A DNA stretch of 64,000 nucleotides, from positions 67,296,676 to 67,360,675 of the forward strand of contig CM049316.1 of NCBI GenBank assembly GCA_026874595.1, written 5' to 3'. The position numbers were made by a program, and so were the translations under genes. This document shows positions 12,600 through 24,979 of this stretch, piece after piece. Position 1 is the first letter of the stretch, and every line of letters begins with the position of its first letter. The notes under the pieces are model-generated. The model was not told the DNA's origin. It did no database searches and worked only from the letters and a program-made list of their open reading frames with translations. The DNA comes from Sipunculus nudus (lineage: Eukaryota > Annelida > Sipuncula > Golfingiida > Sipunculidae).

Positions 12600-12930
12600 C
12601 CGACCTAAAATTACGTTTACCTGGCACACGGTATGCGGATTGAGGAAGTGGAACGCGGTATGCAGAATACCGCATGGGGTATTCGTAAAGAAGGCGGTAA
12701 AACACTGCGGTATATATGAGACCCGTGATGGCAAAACCCGTTAGATCCTGCTGTATTCGTAGGTCAAACATATGCTATAATCAGTCCTCTCGGTCGTTAT
12801 GCCGCATGTGTATGCAGTTCCATTTCTTTTGTCTCATTCCGCAAACCGTGGGCCAAATAAACGGTTTGTGATAAAAAAAACTGGTACGGAATTTTACCGC
12901 ATATCACGCCCGAAGCAAACGCAGCTTTAT
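12600..12930. repeat. GCGGTATGC-rich repeat
   Basis: Inverted and direct copies of (C)GGTATGCGG and CCGCAT occur at 12635-12715 and 12895-12905. A related patch lies at 28995-29095. It looks like a fold-back repeat, with ends not resolved. The rest of 11500-15200 contains a GT run (13275-13315) and otherwise AT-rich sequence with nothing recognised. Confidence 0.4.
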
Positions 12931-14833
12931 ACCCAGAAAGAAAATGGAATTTAGAGTGAAAGAACTTCGAAAGGAAATATTTGTGAAATATCTGGAGTAT
13001 TTCTTACTCGTAGAATATTTGGAGCTAAAAATCAATATGGGTTTGACCGAAAACAAACAAGTATTTTAAGATACCTCTTAAGGTATTAAGGGCCTAGCCA
13101 GATCTTTACGATTTCATTAAAATGGTTCAGAGAAGGACATGTTTATTTTCTTAAACGATGGTATTGTCAACGATTCTATTACTCTTGTACTGGACTTACT
13201 ATTATATTTCGAGTTATATGATAAAAAAATTATTTATATTTTTGGGAATTGCATAAAAATCTTTATAATGGTCGTGTGTGTGTGTGTGCATGTGTTTGTA
13301 TGTGTGTGTGTGTTTGTGGGATGCATGTCAAATCAAAACACAGACTTGCAAAGGAAGAATTCGAACGTTAACTTCTAAAAACCATGTAATGAGATATCGA
13401 TCTGAAGCTGCGTTTGCATTAACGAAGGTCGGTATTTGCAGTCAACACTCGATATAAAAAGGATAACCGAAAACAAACACGTTTCTTTCAAGGCAAATAC
13501 ACTGACAGATTAAGGCCATTATGATGATATATTATTAATCAATAATAATCCATAACACGACAAAAATGTAAAAAATTTCTCAAGTCTCTTGATGTGTCAT
13601 TTTGTCATACCAGGTATATAATACCAAGTATCTTAATATTCAAGTGGCCGCATAGGCAATGTGCCGACTTTGTCAGGCCCCTTTCATCCTTTAGCGATCC
13701 ATTACTGTCATGTTTGCTAATCTGTGTTCTATATAAAATTAATCTATCCCTGCAGAATGCAGATATTACAGATTGCATGGTATTTATTTTTTATATACTC
13801 ATAACAATAAGTTGTTGTTTCACAATGGGATGGCCATTGAAATTTGGCAATATTTTCATAAACTGGCAGATTACTTCGTATGGGGCATTGCCAAAATTAA
13901 AAAAAATAAAATTAAACCATACCCTGTAAAATTTTTAGAAATGCAAAAAAAAAATCAATATTTGTTAAAATAGTCTATTCTATAACATCTCAATCCCTTT
14001 CATAAAGGTCAAGGTTACTGGTTAAATGATCAAACAACTACTCTAACAAGCTCTTGATTGGTTGTTTGATGTCATTGATATAAAATATATAATTGCCAAT
14101 GTGAGGCTGCCAGCCCATGACACACACCACAAGATTAAGAAGAAACAAAAGGTTGAAAATATAAATATTGATATTTGTTGTGAAATTTTACATCTCATAT
14201 TCGGCCTTTGGCTTTTAATCAGCTTTAAAGTTTAGGAGAATAACCGACAAATTTCAATGGCCACCTACTTGTAGAACATGTTATAGGAGTGAAAATTTGC
14301 CGTATCATTAACAATCTCAGTATCGTCGGTGATCTTAAATTATCTAGTATTTTCCATTGTCCCTCATTTTCCGTTAAATATCCAGGATATTCATACTAAT
14401 CAGTATACCATACTTTGTTTATATATGAGTATATGAGGTAAATGAAAGGAAACAAAAAGGTATTTCAATGTATATGATAACGTTGTGTACTGATTTAAGC
14501 ACGTCAAGGCCTCGATAAAATGATTTTTCGTTAAATGACTGTAGGTCATAAATTTGATATTGTCTTAGGTAACTGACCTTGTGTTTCGTAAATAGTAGTA
14601 TTAAATAAAAGCACATTAAATCATATAAGAGTCTTAACCTCTGCCATGTGATATGCACATGGCAGGCCTTTTTTTAACATAAAATCCATTAAAATTATAT
14701 GATATAAATAAAAACATCGTTCTGCTAGGAATCGTTTGTTATATAAATACATATCTCCCATATTAATCATATATTTTTTCTATGAAAATTCATTCATTTA
14801 GAACTTATTTTTCAGTGTTTTGTTGGTCAGGAG

Positions 14834-14839
14834 TTTATT
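14834..14839 (-). promoter_or_regulatory. Candidate polyadenylation signal of the RGK gene
   Basis: TTTATT on the plus strand reads AATAAA on the minus strand, about 430 bases after the stop codon of the RGK gene. It is the nearest canonical hexamer I noticed. In AT-rich sequence such hexamers occur by chance, so the 3' end is not fixed by this. Confidence 0.3.
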
Positions 14840-15268
14840 GGCCACATGTTATGTTATCCTATGACCTGGCTGAATAAAAGCACATTGCACATTTCCTGGT
14901 GTTCTTTTCGGCACTGTCTCCAGGAACTGTAGCACACATGCACAGCATCTTCAGCACACAAATAAATTTCACAGGTACTTTCTTTGGGGAAAATGTTCTT
15001 CATTTAGCAACCACGAAATCTGCAAATATTACTGAATAAGTCTTCAGATATAAGACTCAACAAGTATCATAAATGAACATAATAAAAATAAACCTATCAT
15101 GTTACAAAGTTCGAATAATCCCACGTTTACAGGGGCGTAGGTATTGACTGTGCTGGTTTCCATGGCAACAAAGTGAAGGTTAAAACTTGGCTTTTGGCTA
15201 TTCGACAACTTAGTGCCGAGGTTACGTACGGAAAGCCTGCTGGAATGCGCGCGTTGCGACGAATGCGT

Positions 15269-15540
15269 TCAAGAATCCACCAAACTTTCTGCAGATTTTG
15301 AAATATCTTTCTTGGTGACAAATTTCTCCAGCATTTGCCGTCCGGCTTTGGGCAGCCATCTGGACAGACGAGTCAGTGAGTTTCTCTGGGTGGCTAACCG
15401 CGTCTTATCTTCGGGCTGTGTTGATCTACCGCTGTGTATGTGTTTGACTAACCCGACCAGTAAGTCGTCCACGCCATGGTTCAACACTGTCGAGACTTCT
15501 GTGAACTTACACCTGTACGCTAGCGCCACCATGCGGGCTT
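15269..15540 (-). CDS. RGK-family small GTPase, terminal exon (G5 and C-terminal extension)
   Basis: The exon begins after TTCTTTTTCAG. The last G of the previous exon plus AA makes Glu, giving VSKEEARMVALAYRCKF across the junction. After CKF comes the G5 position, EVST instead of the usual ETSA, then HGVDDLLVGLVKHI, which matches the RGK signature H-N-V-x-x-L-F-E-G-[VI]-V-R-Q. A basic extension follows, with RNSLTRLSRW (possible 14-3-3 or calmodulin-binding type site by analogy with Rad/Gem) and KAGRQMLEKFVTKK. The protein ends KSAESLVDS at a TGA (15269-15271). Vertebrate RGK proteins end in a nine-residue tail of the form KSC-x-x-L-x-V-L. The length is kept here but the cysteine is Ala. No CaaX prenylation box is present, as is normal for RGK. 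Confidence 0.88.
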
Positions 15541-16898
15541 CTGAAAAAGAATGCATGACAAATCAGATAACAGTACAGGAGATATATGCACTTTAGACTA
15601 CTCAGACATTTAATAAATCTCGAAGTGCATGTCAACCAATCAATTTATTTTTTAAAATAATTTTTGCACAAAAAATATGAAAAATTTGACATGAAAATAA
15701 TGTTTTTGGCAATACCTATAGTTCTATAAAAGATATATTTTTCATTACCGCTGATAAGGTAAATGTCAACCGAAAATAAGAATTATCAAAATTATATATG
15801 TATTTGACTACATTGCCGCCTTCAGCGACGAAACGTCTTATGACCTATAAAATTCGACTGTTTCGTCTGCTGTCCCTTTACAGTGGGTACTGTAATATTA
15901 TTTGAATAAGATCTCATCATAGTGGTTATATGTATGAGCATTTTTTTTCAGACATCAAAATAGTTTTTTTAAATTTACATAAATAATATATTCATAAATT
16001 CATATGACATTCTTGAACTATTTAGTACTGCAATGTCCTCGTGTTTTTTATAGTATTCCTAATTGCTTTTACGTCCTCGGTATATATCTAAAATTATAAA
16101 TATAGTATTGATCAAAGGAATTGTTTTTCACAGGTTATAGTTAAAATAACACACGAACTCACCTAAGGTCATTATCTCACTAGGTTTTAGGGAGTGTACA
16201 TGGCATTTTAACATTTACCAGGATCTGTTATCTTTCACACAAATGTATTCAAGAGTATTCAAAAGTAATGCGAACCCGCACAGATTACCTGATTACGACA
16301 CAGACCACGTAGGTTTCTGATAGTCGTAAAATTCTATTTTTTTTAACAAAACCTTAATGGCTAACCAAGCTTTTTACCAAGGAATCTTTGATAAATAGAG
16401 ATATAGATCTTCGTTGGCGGACATACAAACAAGAGATATCCAGGGTTTGGTTTAAGCTGTGATTGTTCCCCGTTTATTATCGTCTGCCGTAGCCCAGATC
16501 TGCCAGTCAATAGTCCTGGTTTTACCATTAGACATGATGTTGCACTCACAGTGTCTGCCGTGAAAAAGTAGATATTTAAGTAAAAAGTCTCCCCCGCTGG
16601 CTTCACTTATCTCCCAAGTCGTCTGTCTCCTCGTAAAATATCAACCGCCGGGACGTTTTACATTCAATTGGACTCGGCTATATTTTATAAATGCTTATAT
16701 GTGTTAGGGCTCGTTTAAAGTAAATATATCAAAATATCAAAAATGTTAGAGTGGTCACATTTTCTCGTGAGATGTTTTTCGGTTTTCCAAGGTCGCCGGT
16801 TATACCAGAGAGACAGGCCTTGTTTCAGAAAAACACAGAAGTTAATTAGTTGATTGTTGAAATCACGATAACCAGGTTTCACGCGTCCATGCAAAAAC

Positions 16899-16967
16899 GG
16901 TGTTACCCTAGGCCCAGTTGTGGCTCTGTTGTAAACACAGAGCCACAACTGGCTCTAGGTGTTACCC
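16899..16967. repeat. Perfect 16-bp hairpin flanked by 10-bp direct repeats
   Basis: CCAGTTGTGGCTCTGT (16914-16929), a 7-nt loop, then its exact inverse at 16937-16952. GGTGTTACCC occurs on both sides (16899-16908 and 16958-16967). Confidence 0.85.
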
Positions 16968-17204
16968 ATGATATATGCCTTTAAAAGGAAAGCGTAGACA
17001 TCTTCGTTTATGAACTTCAGAAAATAGTCCTTTTTCTCAAGCGCATAATTGTCGCCCTGTTGTCCATTTTTCCATTAGCGCAAGTTTTGGTAATGATATC
17101 GAACACAAACTTTAAACTTCTATCGTTAAAGATGAGGTAGGTTTTTTGCGTTTATTCGTGTGAAAAATAACAAAATATAACATTTCTTTAAGATAAAACG
17201 GACC

Positions 17205-17629
17205 GAGGGGCATCAATATAGGGGGATGGGGGTATATATATACCCCTACTTTTTAGCAAGGAGGGATGGTCAATGTAACCCCCCCCCCCATATTCGGAGA
17301 ATAATATCTTCATATTGGAAATGAAATATTTTAATAATTTGAATCATAGACTTTGGTTTACTATTAAATATTATTAAATATTATTTATCTCAAACAAGTT
17401 TAGAATTAACAAATACATATACTCTAAACATACCTAACTTTTTAAAACCGTATACTTAATGTTCACATATTTTAAATGTGTCACACAATATAATAAAAGG
17501 TGTATATATATATTTATATATGTATGTGTGTGTGGTGTGGTTTTGTAAAAAAAGAATCCAATTTTTCATACCCTCCCACGCCTGCGAGTACCCCCCCCCC
17601 AATTTATTAAAGATAAATTGACGCCACCG
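17205..17629 (-). mobile_element. hAT-type MITE, copy 3 (inverted, diverged)
   Basis: Same family as the copies at 4.0 and 10.1 kb in reverse orientation: left end GAGGGGCATCAATATAG, right end TAAATTGACGCCACCG, with the ATATATACCCC palindrome, poly-C/G runs and AT-rich centre shared. The flanking 8-mers match at only 5 of 8 positions, so this copy is older. Confidence 0.75.
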
Positions 17630-17929
17630 GACTTACCTGAACACTCAGTGTAAATAGTCGACGATAGGTGACGCTAGAGTACTGGGAAAGGTCTATTCCG
17701 TTGTTAGTTTTATATAACTTGCCTCGCAATTAGGAGTGTTAGTTTAATATTACTTGCCTTGCGTTAAGAATAGAGCAAAATCGATATCGCCTTGTAACTA
17801 GTCGACCTATGCCATTTATTACCAAGTGACATGATTATATTTCTTTGATGATATTCAAAAAAGTTTATAACACAATTCCTCTTCCTGTCCTTGGTGCAAA
17901 CAGGTTTGGCCTAAAAAAAAAAAAAAGTT

Positions 17930-18019
17930 GGACAGGGATAGTGAAACGGACAGGGATAGTGAAACGGACAGGGATAGTGAAACGGACAGGGATAGAGAAA
18001 CGGACGGGGATAGTGAAAC
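17930..18019 (+). repeat. 18-bp minisatellite, five units
   Basis: Five head-to-tail copies of GGACAGGGATAGTGAAAC. Units 4 and 5 each differ by one base. The open frame across it is a six-residue repeat (RTGIVK) and a by-product. Confidence 0.95.
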
Positions 18020-18458
18020 TGAAGCTGGAAGGTAAAACCAAGATGAGTGAGGCCATACGACATGCAGCGTACCATCAATGTGATCTTGAACACTTGATTT
18101 GAATTTATACATCAGTCTGGCCTAGGAAATTTGATTTCAATAGTTAAAAATAAAAAGTATAGTTTGTTTTACTCTCGACAGAAGACCCAAGCCCAGGGAT
18201 CGTAATACTGAGAAATGTTCACCTTTCAAACGGAAAGGCGTTAATACAGGTTTGCCTTTCCTCAGAAAAAATGTCTTTCCGCTAAAGGTGCATCCTACCA
18301 TCATATCATACTTTCTGTCACCCTTCCCTCAGTGTGAACCTGGTCCTACCTGAGGTAACATGTACCCTGCCTGCACACTTACATGCAAAAAGAACTGAAT
18401 GTTTTCAAACCTAACACTTTTTTATCAGAAACACGATTGTTCAGTGAAAAAAGGAAAA

Positions 18459-18605
18459 TATAGGAGATGAGGACCTAAATGCCAGAAAGTATAAGAAGTT
18501 ATGTACCATTTTTATTGGACAATATAGGAAATATGGGGAGTCAGTGGAACGTCATTGGAAAGTATAGGAGATTAGGGCCTAAATGCCAGAAAGTATAAGA
18601 AATTT
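18459..18605 (+). repeat. Direct repeat of ~40 bp, 104 bp apart
   Basis: TATAGGAGAT, then CCTAAATGCCAGAAAGTATA, recurs at 18459 and 18563 with few changes. Confidence 0.7.
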
Positions 18606-19079
18606 TATTGGAAAATATAGGCATAACAGAGAGTCGTTACTTCGTTTCTTTTTGTCGAGTTCGTTAATTACTACTTATCAACTTACTAATGTGGAAAACA
18701 AGGTGTTCACCTTTTCAACGGATTAATGCAAAATTAAAAATGCCCTTTTTTGTGCAAGTTTTTGCCTGTCTGAGACAGGCGAATAAGCTTTATTACGACC
18801 CCTGCCGAACCTGCATAAGATTATGAGGCCCAGTCGTCTAACAATGATCTTTATCGCTTTGTCTTTCATTCTCAGATATAGATCCTTCGTCATCGGGATC
18901 TAGAATGTGTGAAAACGGAAACAGAAACGGAATTAATGTCGTAAAGAAATATCATTATAATAAGTTGTCGTGAAAAGTAAATTGCTCTTCTTTCATAACT
19001 TCGGTGTTAAGCTTTAAGAGTTAAACCGTAAATGGTAAATTGTTTATTTAACATTTCCTGTGTAAAAAATTTACCATTT

Positions 19080-19157
19080 CCTGTGATGGGCGTCCTTCCC
19101 CCCCCCCCCCCCAGTAGAAGTACCTGCTTCAATTTTAGTTAAGCTGTTAACCATTAA

Positions 19158-19205
<48 letters not shown>
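19080..19205. repeat. Poly-C and (TA)n microsatellites
   Basis: C run at about 19097-19112, then (AT) at 19162-19203. Confidence 0.9.
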
Positions 19206-20221
19206 AAATGATTTATATTTATGTGTTTTTGCATTGTATGCCGGAAGTTATATTTCTCTCTCTCTTTCTCTTTCTCTTATACTCTCACTATCTCTCTCTC
19301 TCTCCCTGTCTACTTCAGATAAAAAGCAATCCATTCTTTTTACACCGAGTTTACGTCTGCAATCATAAGACTTCATAAATTAGAAATAGATGAATGCAAC
19401 AGATTTAGCAGTGTTTAGGCATGATACACACTTGGTCCAAATTTAGAAACATGAGCTGTCAATCGCGGATGATGTTTCTTGTTACGTGACAGTAAAACTT
19501 ATGTAAGCCTCACTGCCTTTAACCTTTGTCAAAGTTAATTACGGTAATGGTCAAGTATTAATCCAAATATTGACGGATGATCCTTTCTAGAAGAGTCAGG
19601 CTATGCAATCATTCAGAGTTGAAGGTTCGTTAATCAGTCAGGTTTAAATAAGGCAAAAATCATTTAATGAAAAGTCCGACTTAACAATATTATTTCTGTC
19701 ATCATTCAACCTAGAAATGGCTTTAATTAAAATCAAGCACTGTCGGTAAAACGGTGCACTGTATAATGCAATCAGGCTGGAAGTCAGTGGGGACTATACT
19801 CCGTGAGTCTTTGCTGCTAAAGATAGTTGGTTGGCGTGTAGGAGCCAGCGCGAGACAGACTTGATCAGTTGGAAATACATCGATTGGGCATTAGAAAGGG
19901 ATCCGGGCATCACCCGCCCAGTAATGTATCACTTGGACCGTTTTCGTTGGAAAGGTATCTTTAGAATGACGCAGCTGTGGGGAGCAGGCGGGCCCTTCAA
20001 GGAGGGAGTCAACAATACCTGATTAATCATGTTGCCGGCTGATGCTAAAATGATAGCTTGCTCCTTTCCCCTTCTTAGTTTTCTACGAGAGAAAGCTAGC
20101 CGTGACTATTAAGTATTTTTTACCTCAAGATCAATATGGCTCGGCTTTAAACCATCCGCTGCAATCTCTGTGCTGCTTCATGGCTTTATTCTGTCTAAAG
20201 GACTCTGGCATTCATCAATGA

Positions 20222-20396
20222 TGCTCTCTCTCTCTCTCCCCCCCCCCCCCCCCCCCTCTCCTCCTCTTCCCACTCCTCCTCCTCTCTCTCTCTCTCTCTC
20301 TCTACCTTTCCTCACTCCCTCTCTCTCTCTCTCCTCCTCCTCTTCCTCTCCATCTCCCCCTCTCTTTTTCTCTCGTTCTCTTCCTCTCTTCCTCTC

Positions 20397-20449
<53 letters not shown>

Positions 20450-20650
20450 CCTACCCATCCCATCCTCCTCTCTCTCTTTTTTCTCCTCCTCCTCTCTCCC
20501 CCCTCTCTCCATCTCTTCCTCTCTCTCTTTCTCTCTCTCTTTCTTCCTCCTCCTCCGCCCCATCCGCCTCCTTCTCTCTATATATATCTCTCTCTTTTTC
20601 TCTTTTTCTCCTCATCCTCCTTTCTCTCCCTGACTTCCTCTATCCATCTC

Positions 20651-20712
<62 letters not shown>
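20222..20712 (+). repeat. 490-bp pyrimidine tract, mostly (CT)n
   Basis: Almost every base on the plus strand is C or T, with pure CT runs near 20284-20301, 20403-20447 and 20655-20709 and C runs at about 20239-20256. The 219-codon open frame over it is a translation of this tract, not a gene. A further C run is at 20751-20762. Confidence 0.95.
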
Positions 20713-20713
<1 letters not shown>

Positions 20714-21917
20714 CACATTTATATGCACACATGCTTACCACGCCTTCTCCCCCCCCCCCCCCGCCACACACACACAAGCACATATACATGGCCTTTACCT
20801 TGCTATTGACTACCAATAATTCCTTATGAGACCTACTTATTAATTAATAATTTTAAACCAGACCAGTGATGAATGTATGCGGATAGCTGTCTTAATCTTA
20901 ACCCAAAGTTATTAGTTGTGTGTATCGATTTGTCCTGGTGTGGCCTACCTTCAGGTACGCCAAAACATGTCAGTGTAAGGAAGAAAATGCGTAACAATTA
21001 ATTTAACACCTTCCCTTTCCCGGCGGAGAGCACCAAGGGGTACACCATTTCAGGTAGATTAGGGCCTTTTGTTATGCCACATCAGTCCTAAAAAGGGACA
21101 CACATAGACCGATATAGTTAAATCCTATTATTATACATAAATGGAAATAATTGGTTATTATAGAATGGCTGACAAGCCGCGATAGTACGAATCTCAGAAG
21201 GAACTTCCACTGACCTTTCACACCTCGCTAGCGCCATCTGCCTGTGACGACGGACACATCGTGTTCGTGTCAAATTTATCGACATCAAAGATTATCTTTT
21301 GATATACCTCAGATTTTACGTATAAATTCTTCCTTTCTTTTAGCTGCGAGGTTCTTGTCGGTTCCTGCTTGTATTTGGCTTCATTTGATAAAACACACAA
21401 CAGCGGGTTACTAGACTCTAAAACAGCATTATTATCATTACTTTTGCTAATGGAACATATTGTGATTTGTCTATTGTGATTGATATAGAAGTTCATATCG
21501 AGATATGGCTTTTAACTTTTTATACCCTTTGTATCTATTTTTTTTTTCTTGGAAAAGGCTGCTTTATGATAAAGCACAGATAAATCTTATTTCCGTAAAG
21601 GAAACATAAATAATGTTGTCAAACAAACCAATGTAACAAAATTATCTTTCAGATTAAAAGATGCGTTAAATAATCCTTGGATGTCTGTAACCCTAGACAT
21701 GAGAATTATTGTTGAACATACGTGGAATTTTTATCTTTTCTAGAACATAATTCATAAAGGATCTGATGTTTTTTACGTTAGACCAGATATTGTTTGCTGT
21801 GGTTATAGTTCAAACTTTCTTGACATAAATCTAGTCAATCTATGAGTATTATTTAAATAATGTTATCTCGGTGAAAGGAAAAGAATGCAATAATGTGAAG
21901 GGTTAGGCTAGGGGGTT

Positions 21918-21919
21918 AG

Positions 21920-21966
<47 letters not shown>
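21918..21966. repeat. (TA)n microsatellite
   Basis: A pure AT dinucleotide run. Confidence 0.95.
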
Positions 21967-21969
<3 letters not shown>

Positions 21970-23334
21970 TGACACGCACATACATACATATCTATGAGAC
22001 AAATATGGGATTTTTCAAATAGATGGTGCTCAGACAAGATTAATATGACCAAGTGATCGGGAGACTTTGTGTCGTATCTGTACTAAGCCTTGCAGATTCG
22101 ACCCTGTCTAGACGTGCGGAGAGGGCTGCCCACGTAATGGTCATGTCACGGATCGTTCAGCGAACCCATCGTTATGCGAAACTAAACCTACAATCGTGAA
22201 GAGTTTTAGTCATATAGAGGAACAACAGAGTATGGAACATCCGGACAGCTACTGATTATCTTTCAATAACTAAAATATTAATGGAAAATTAAATTGTTTA
22301 CATATCAGGCAATTTAATCAAGATTTATGGGATTTAAATTACATAAAGCTGTTAAAGCTACACTTGTGCTACCCAAATTAACCCAACAAATGTTCGGATT
22401 ATCGGGGTTTCATTGTAATTCTGATAGCATAATTAAACGATGGCTAGTTCAAATCCCAGCCGAGATGGGGAGACATGCATGTAATAATGTAAAATTTAAT
22501 GTTCCAAAAGTGTTATGAAGAGTTTATACTCTCTTTAACGTTTTTAAAATATTTTCACATTTACTGTTGAAGAATAGAGTATATCAAAATAAATGTGTAG
22601 TGTAATGTAGGAATATAACCAAAATTTACTTACTAATAAAAGTTTCCCTGTTTTCAAAGTCGGTGTAAATGTGATTGTTACATAAAATATTTAAGCCGGT
22701 TATATATTTTAAGCCGGTATATTTATATTATAAAAATAAAAATATATATATTACATTATATTGTTATATATATATAAATATATTTATTACCCCAAATAAG
22801 CCGGTCATCATCTTAGATATTAAAATATTTAAGGGGTACGCTGCTTTTGAAAGTCGCATGAAAAACCCAACCATATTTTTTTCATTATCGTTGGTGGGAA
22901 ATTTCGTCACATGTAATTTTTCCACATGTTTTCAACAATAGACCTGGGTTTTGTATCACATAAATGTAGACGTGATTTTTTTTTTTCATTAAATATACAA
23001 AGCTAACGTTTTTCAGGTGTCCATAAGACGCATAATCAATATGTCCTATTTATGACGCCATAAATCATCCGAGAAACGCATGAAAACTGACAGTCTATCA
23101 ACACTTATTCTTCTTGAAAGCCCTGCAAATGACGGAAACAATTTTAGCTTAACCCGCACGCACCGGATGAAAGACGGATGGTTTAACCGGAATTATTTTA
23201 ATATATCACGGTTAGAAAAAGTGTTAACATGACTGGTAGTAACGGAAGGAAACCCACTGTAATAATTAAAAAATATTTCATCACTACCAGGAGCACATTT
23301 CTTATGATGCATGTATGTATGTCTCTCTCTATCA

Positions 23335-23447
<113 letters not shown>

Positions 23448-23514
23448 AGTCTCGAGAAAGGTCTTCCAGGTAGGATACTATTAATCTTTATACTTTAACA
23501 TGTAATATACAATT

Positions 23515-23870
23515 AAACTCTAAAGAACGTATTTACTATCGCTATCTTTCTGAGATAAGTCTTCTTTGAAGGTTCAATAGAGAACCATATAAATAGGGTT
23601 TTAAAGAGAACCTTCCAAGGTCTAATGAATGTATTTACTATTACTATCTTTGTAAGATAAGACATTTTTGAAGGTTCCATAAAAAGATATACAAAGGGCT
23701 CCACATAAAAATCTTTCGGTTTTCCCCACTCAGTCCACTGTAAAGAACCTCGAAGGGTTACTCCCGGAACCTTACAGGTTCAATACAAGAACCCTCGGGA
23801 GGTGCTAAAAAGAACCATGTGTTTAGGATTCCATTTAAGACCCTTATATATTTCCCACTCAGTCCAACCC
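23515..23870. repeat. Diverged AAGAACC/GGTTC-rich repeat
   Basis: GTATTTACTATCGCTATCTT at 23529 recurs, changed, about 101 bp later, each followed by GATAAG and TTTGAAGGTTC. CCCACTCAGTCCA occurs twice (near 23727 and 23860). Ends unresolved. Confidence 0.5.
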
Positions 23871-24979
23871 TTTTTTCTTAGAGGGTACTTATCATAGTAC
23901 ATACAGCTGTGTAATCTTAAAACTTTAAAAACAAAAGTATCCTATAATGACATAATCGTCGACTGGCCTACTCAAAAACATATTCAATTTGATTAGGTGT
24001 ATATTTATTTATATATTGATTTGTTTAGTATACGTTTCAGGTTGACTGATAAAAAACACAAATATTCTGAGGCAAGGAAGACATTTCTGGGTAAACTTAT
24101 TCGGCTTTCCATTTCACCGGGTCATATATTGATTATAAAAATCAATAGTGGTCATAGAACAATGAGTATTTATATCCTTTGCATCCCCAACGGACTTCGG
24201 TAAAAGCCCAGTTAACGACCGTGAAGGTGTGAGAGAGGGGAACCCCTCAAGGAAATAGGCGTTATTGATTTCGAAGTCCACAACAGCCCTGCTGATGTCA
24301 GCTCTGTCTACAGGCATTTGGCCGGGAGAGCTCTCTGACGGAGCCGACTAATTTGGTCTCTCCAATATTAATGAACTTTGATGAGAGGAGAGTTTCAATG
24401 TTCTGCTGCTAAAACCCGCCCTTCAACGCCTTTCTTCACCACAGAAATTGCATTGAATATTTTTCTCAGCAGCCGCTTTGCAATTTTTCTTGTACCAAGC
24501 ATGTGAAAAAAAATTCTTTGAGACCCACTTATACCTAAACTCTTAAAAATCTGTTTAGTACCCAAATATATGAAGAAGCAGCATCCTTTTATATACACTA
24601 AAGTACCCACAGCACTTTTTTCAATCCCAAGGTTACTTTAAAGGACACTTCATCTTTTTATGTCCAGTAAAAGCTACACTAAAAGGGACTGACTAAATCC
24701 CAATTATGCTACTAAACCAACAATATTATTATAATCGTCCTACTTTCAAGTGCATTTTTAATTTGAATAACAGGACCGGCCTTAAGACGCAATGTCTTAT
24801 TTTTATTCACTAAAAGCCACTAAGACAGAAATCATTCTTTATCACAATAGTAATCAATCCCAAAAAGTAGCTCTTGCACTGTCAAGTAACGACAAAAAAA
24901 CTTCTTAAACACGGCTATATTTTCAAATCCCACCTTAACAATGCATAAACGGGATGGTTATTTTTTATTTGATCCACAA

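Noticed and set aside
17845-18102. Repeat protein encoded by the 18-bp minisatellite
   Set aside because: All frames are open because the unit lacks stops. There is no coding context on either side.
20170-20829. A 219-codon open frame
   Set aside because: Translation of a CT microsatellite (Ser/Leu/Pro).
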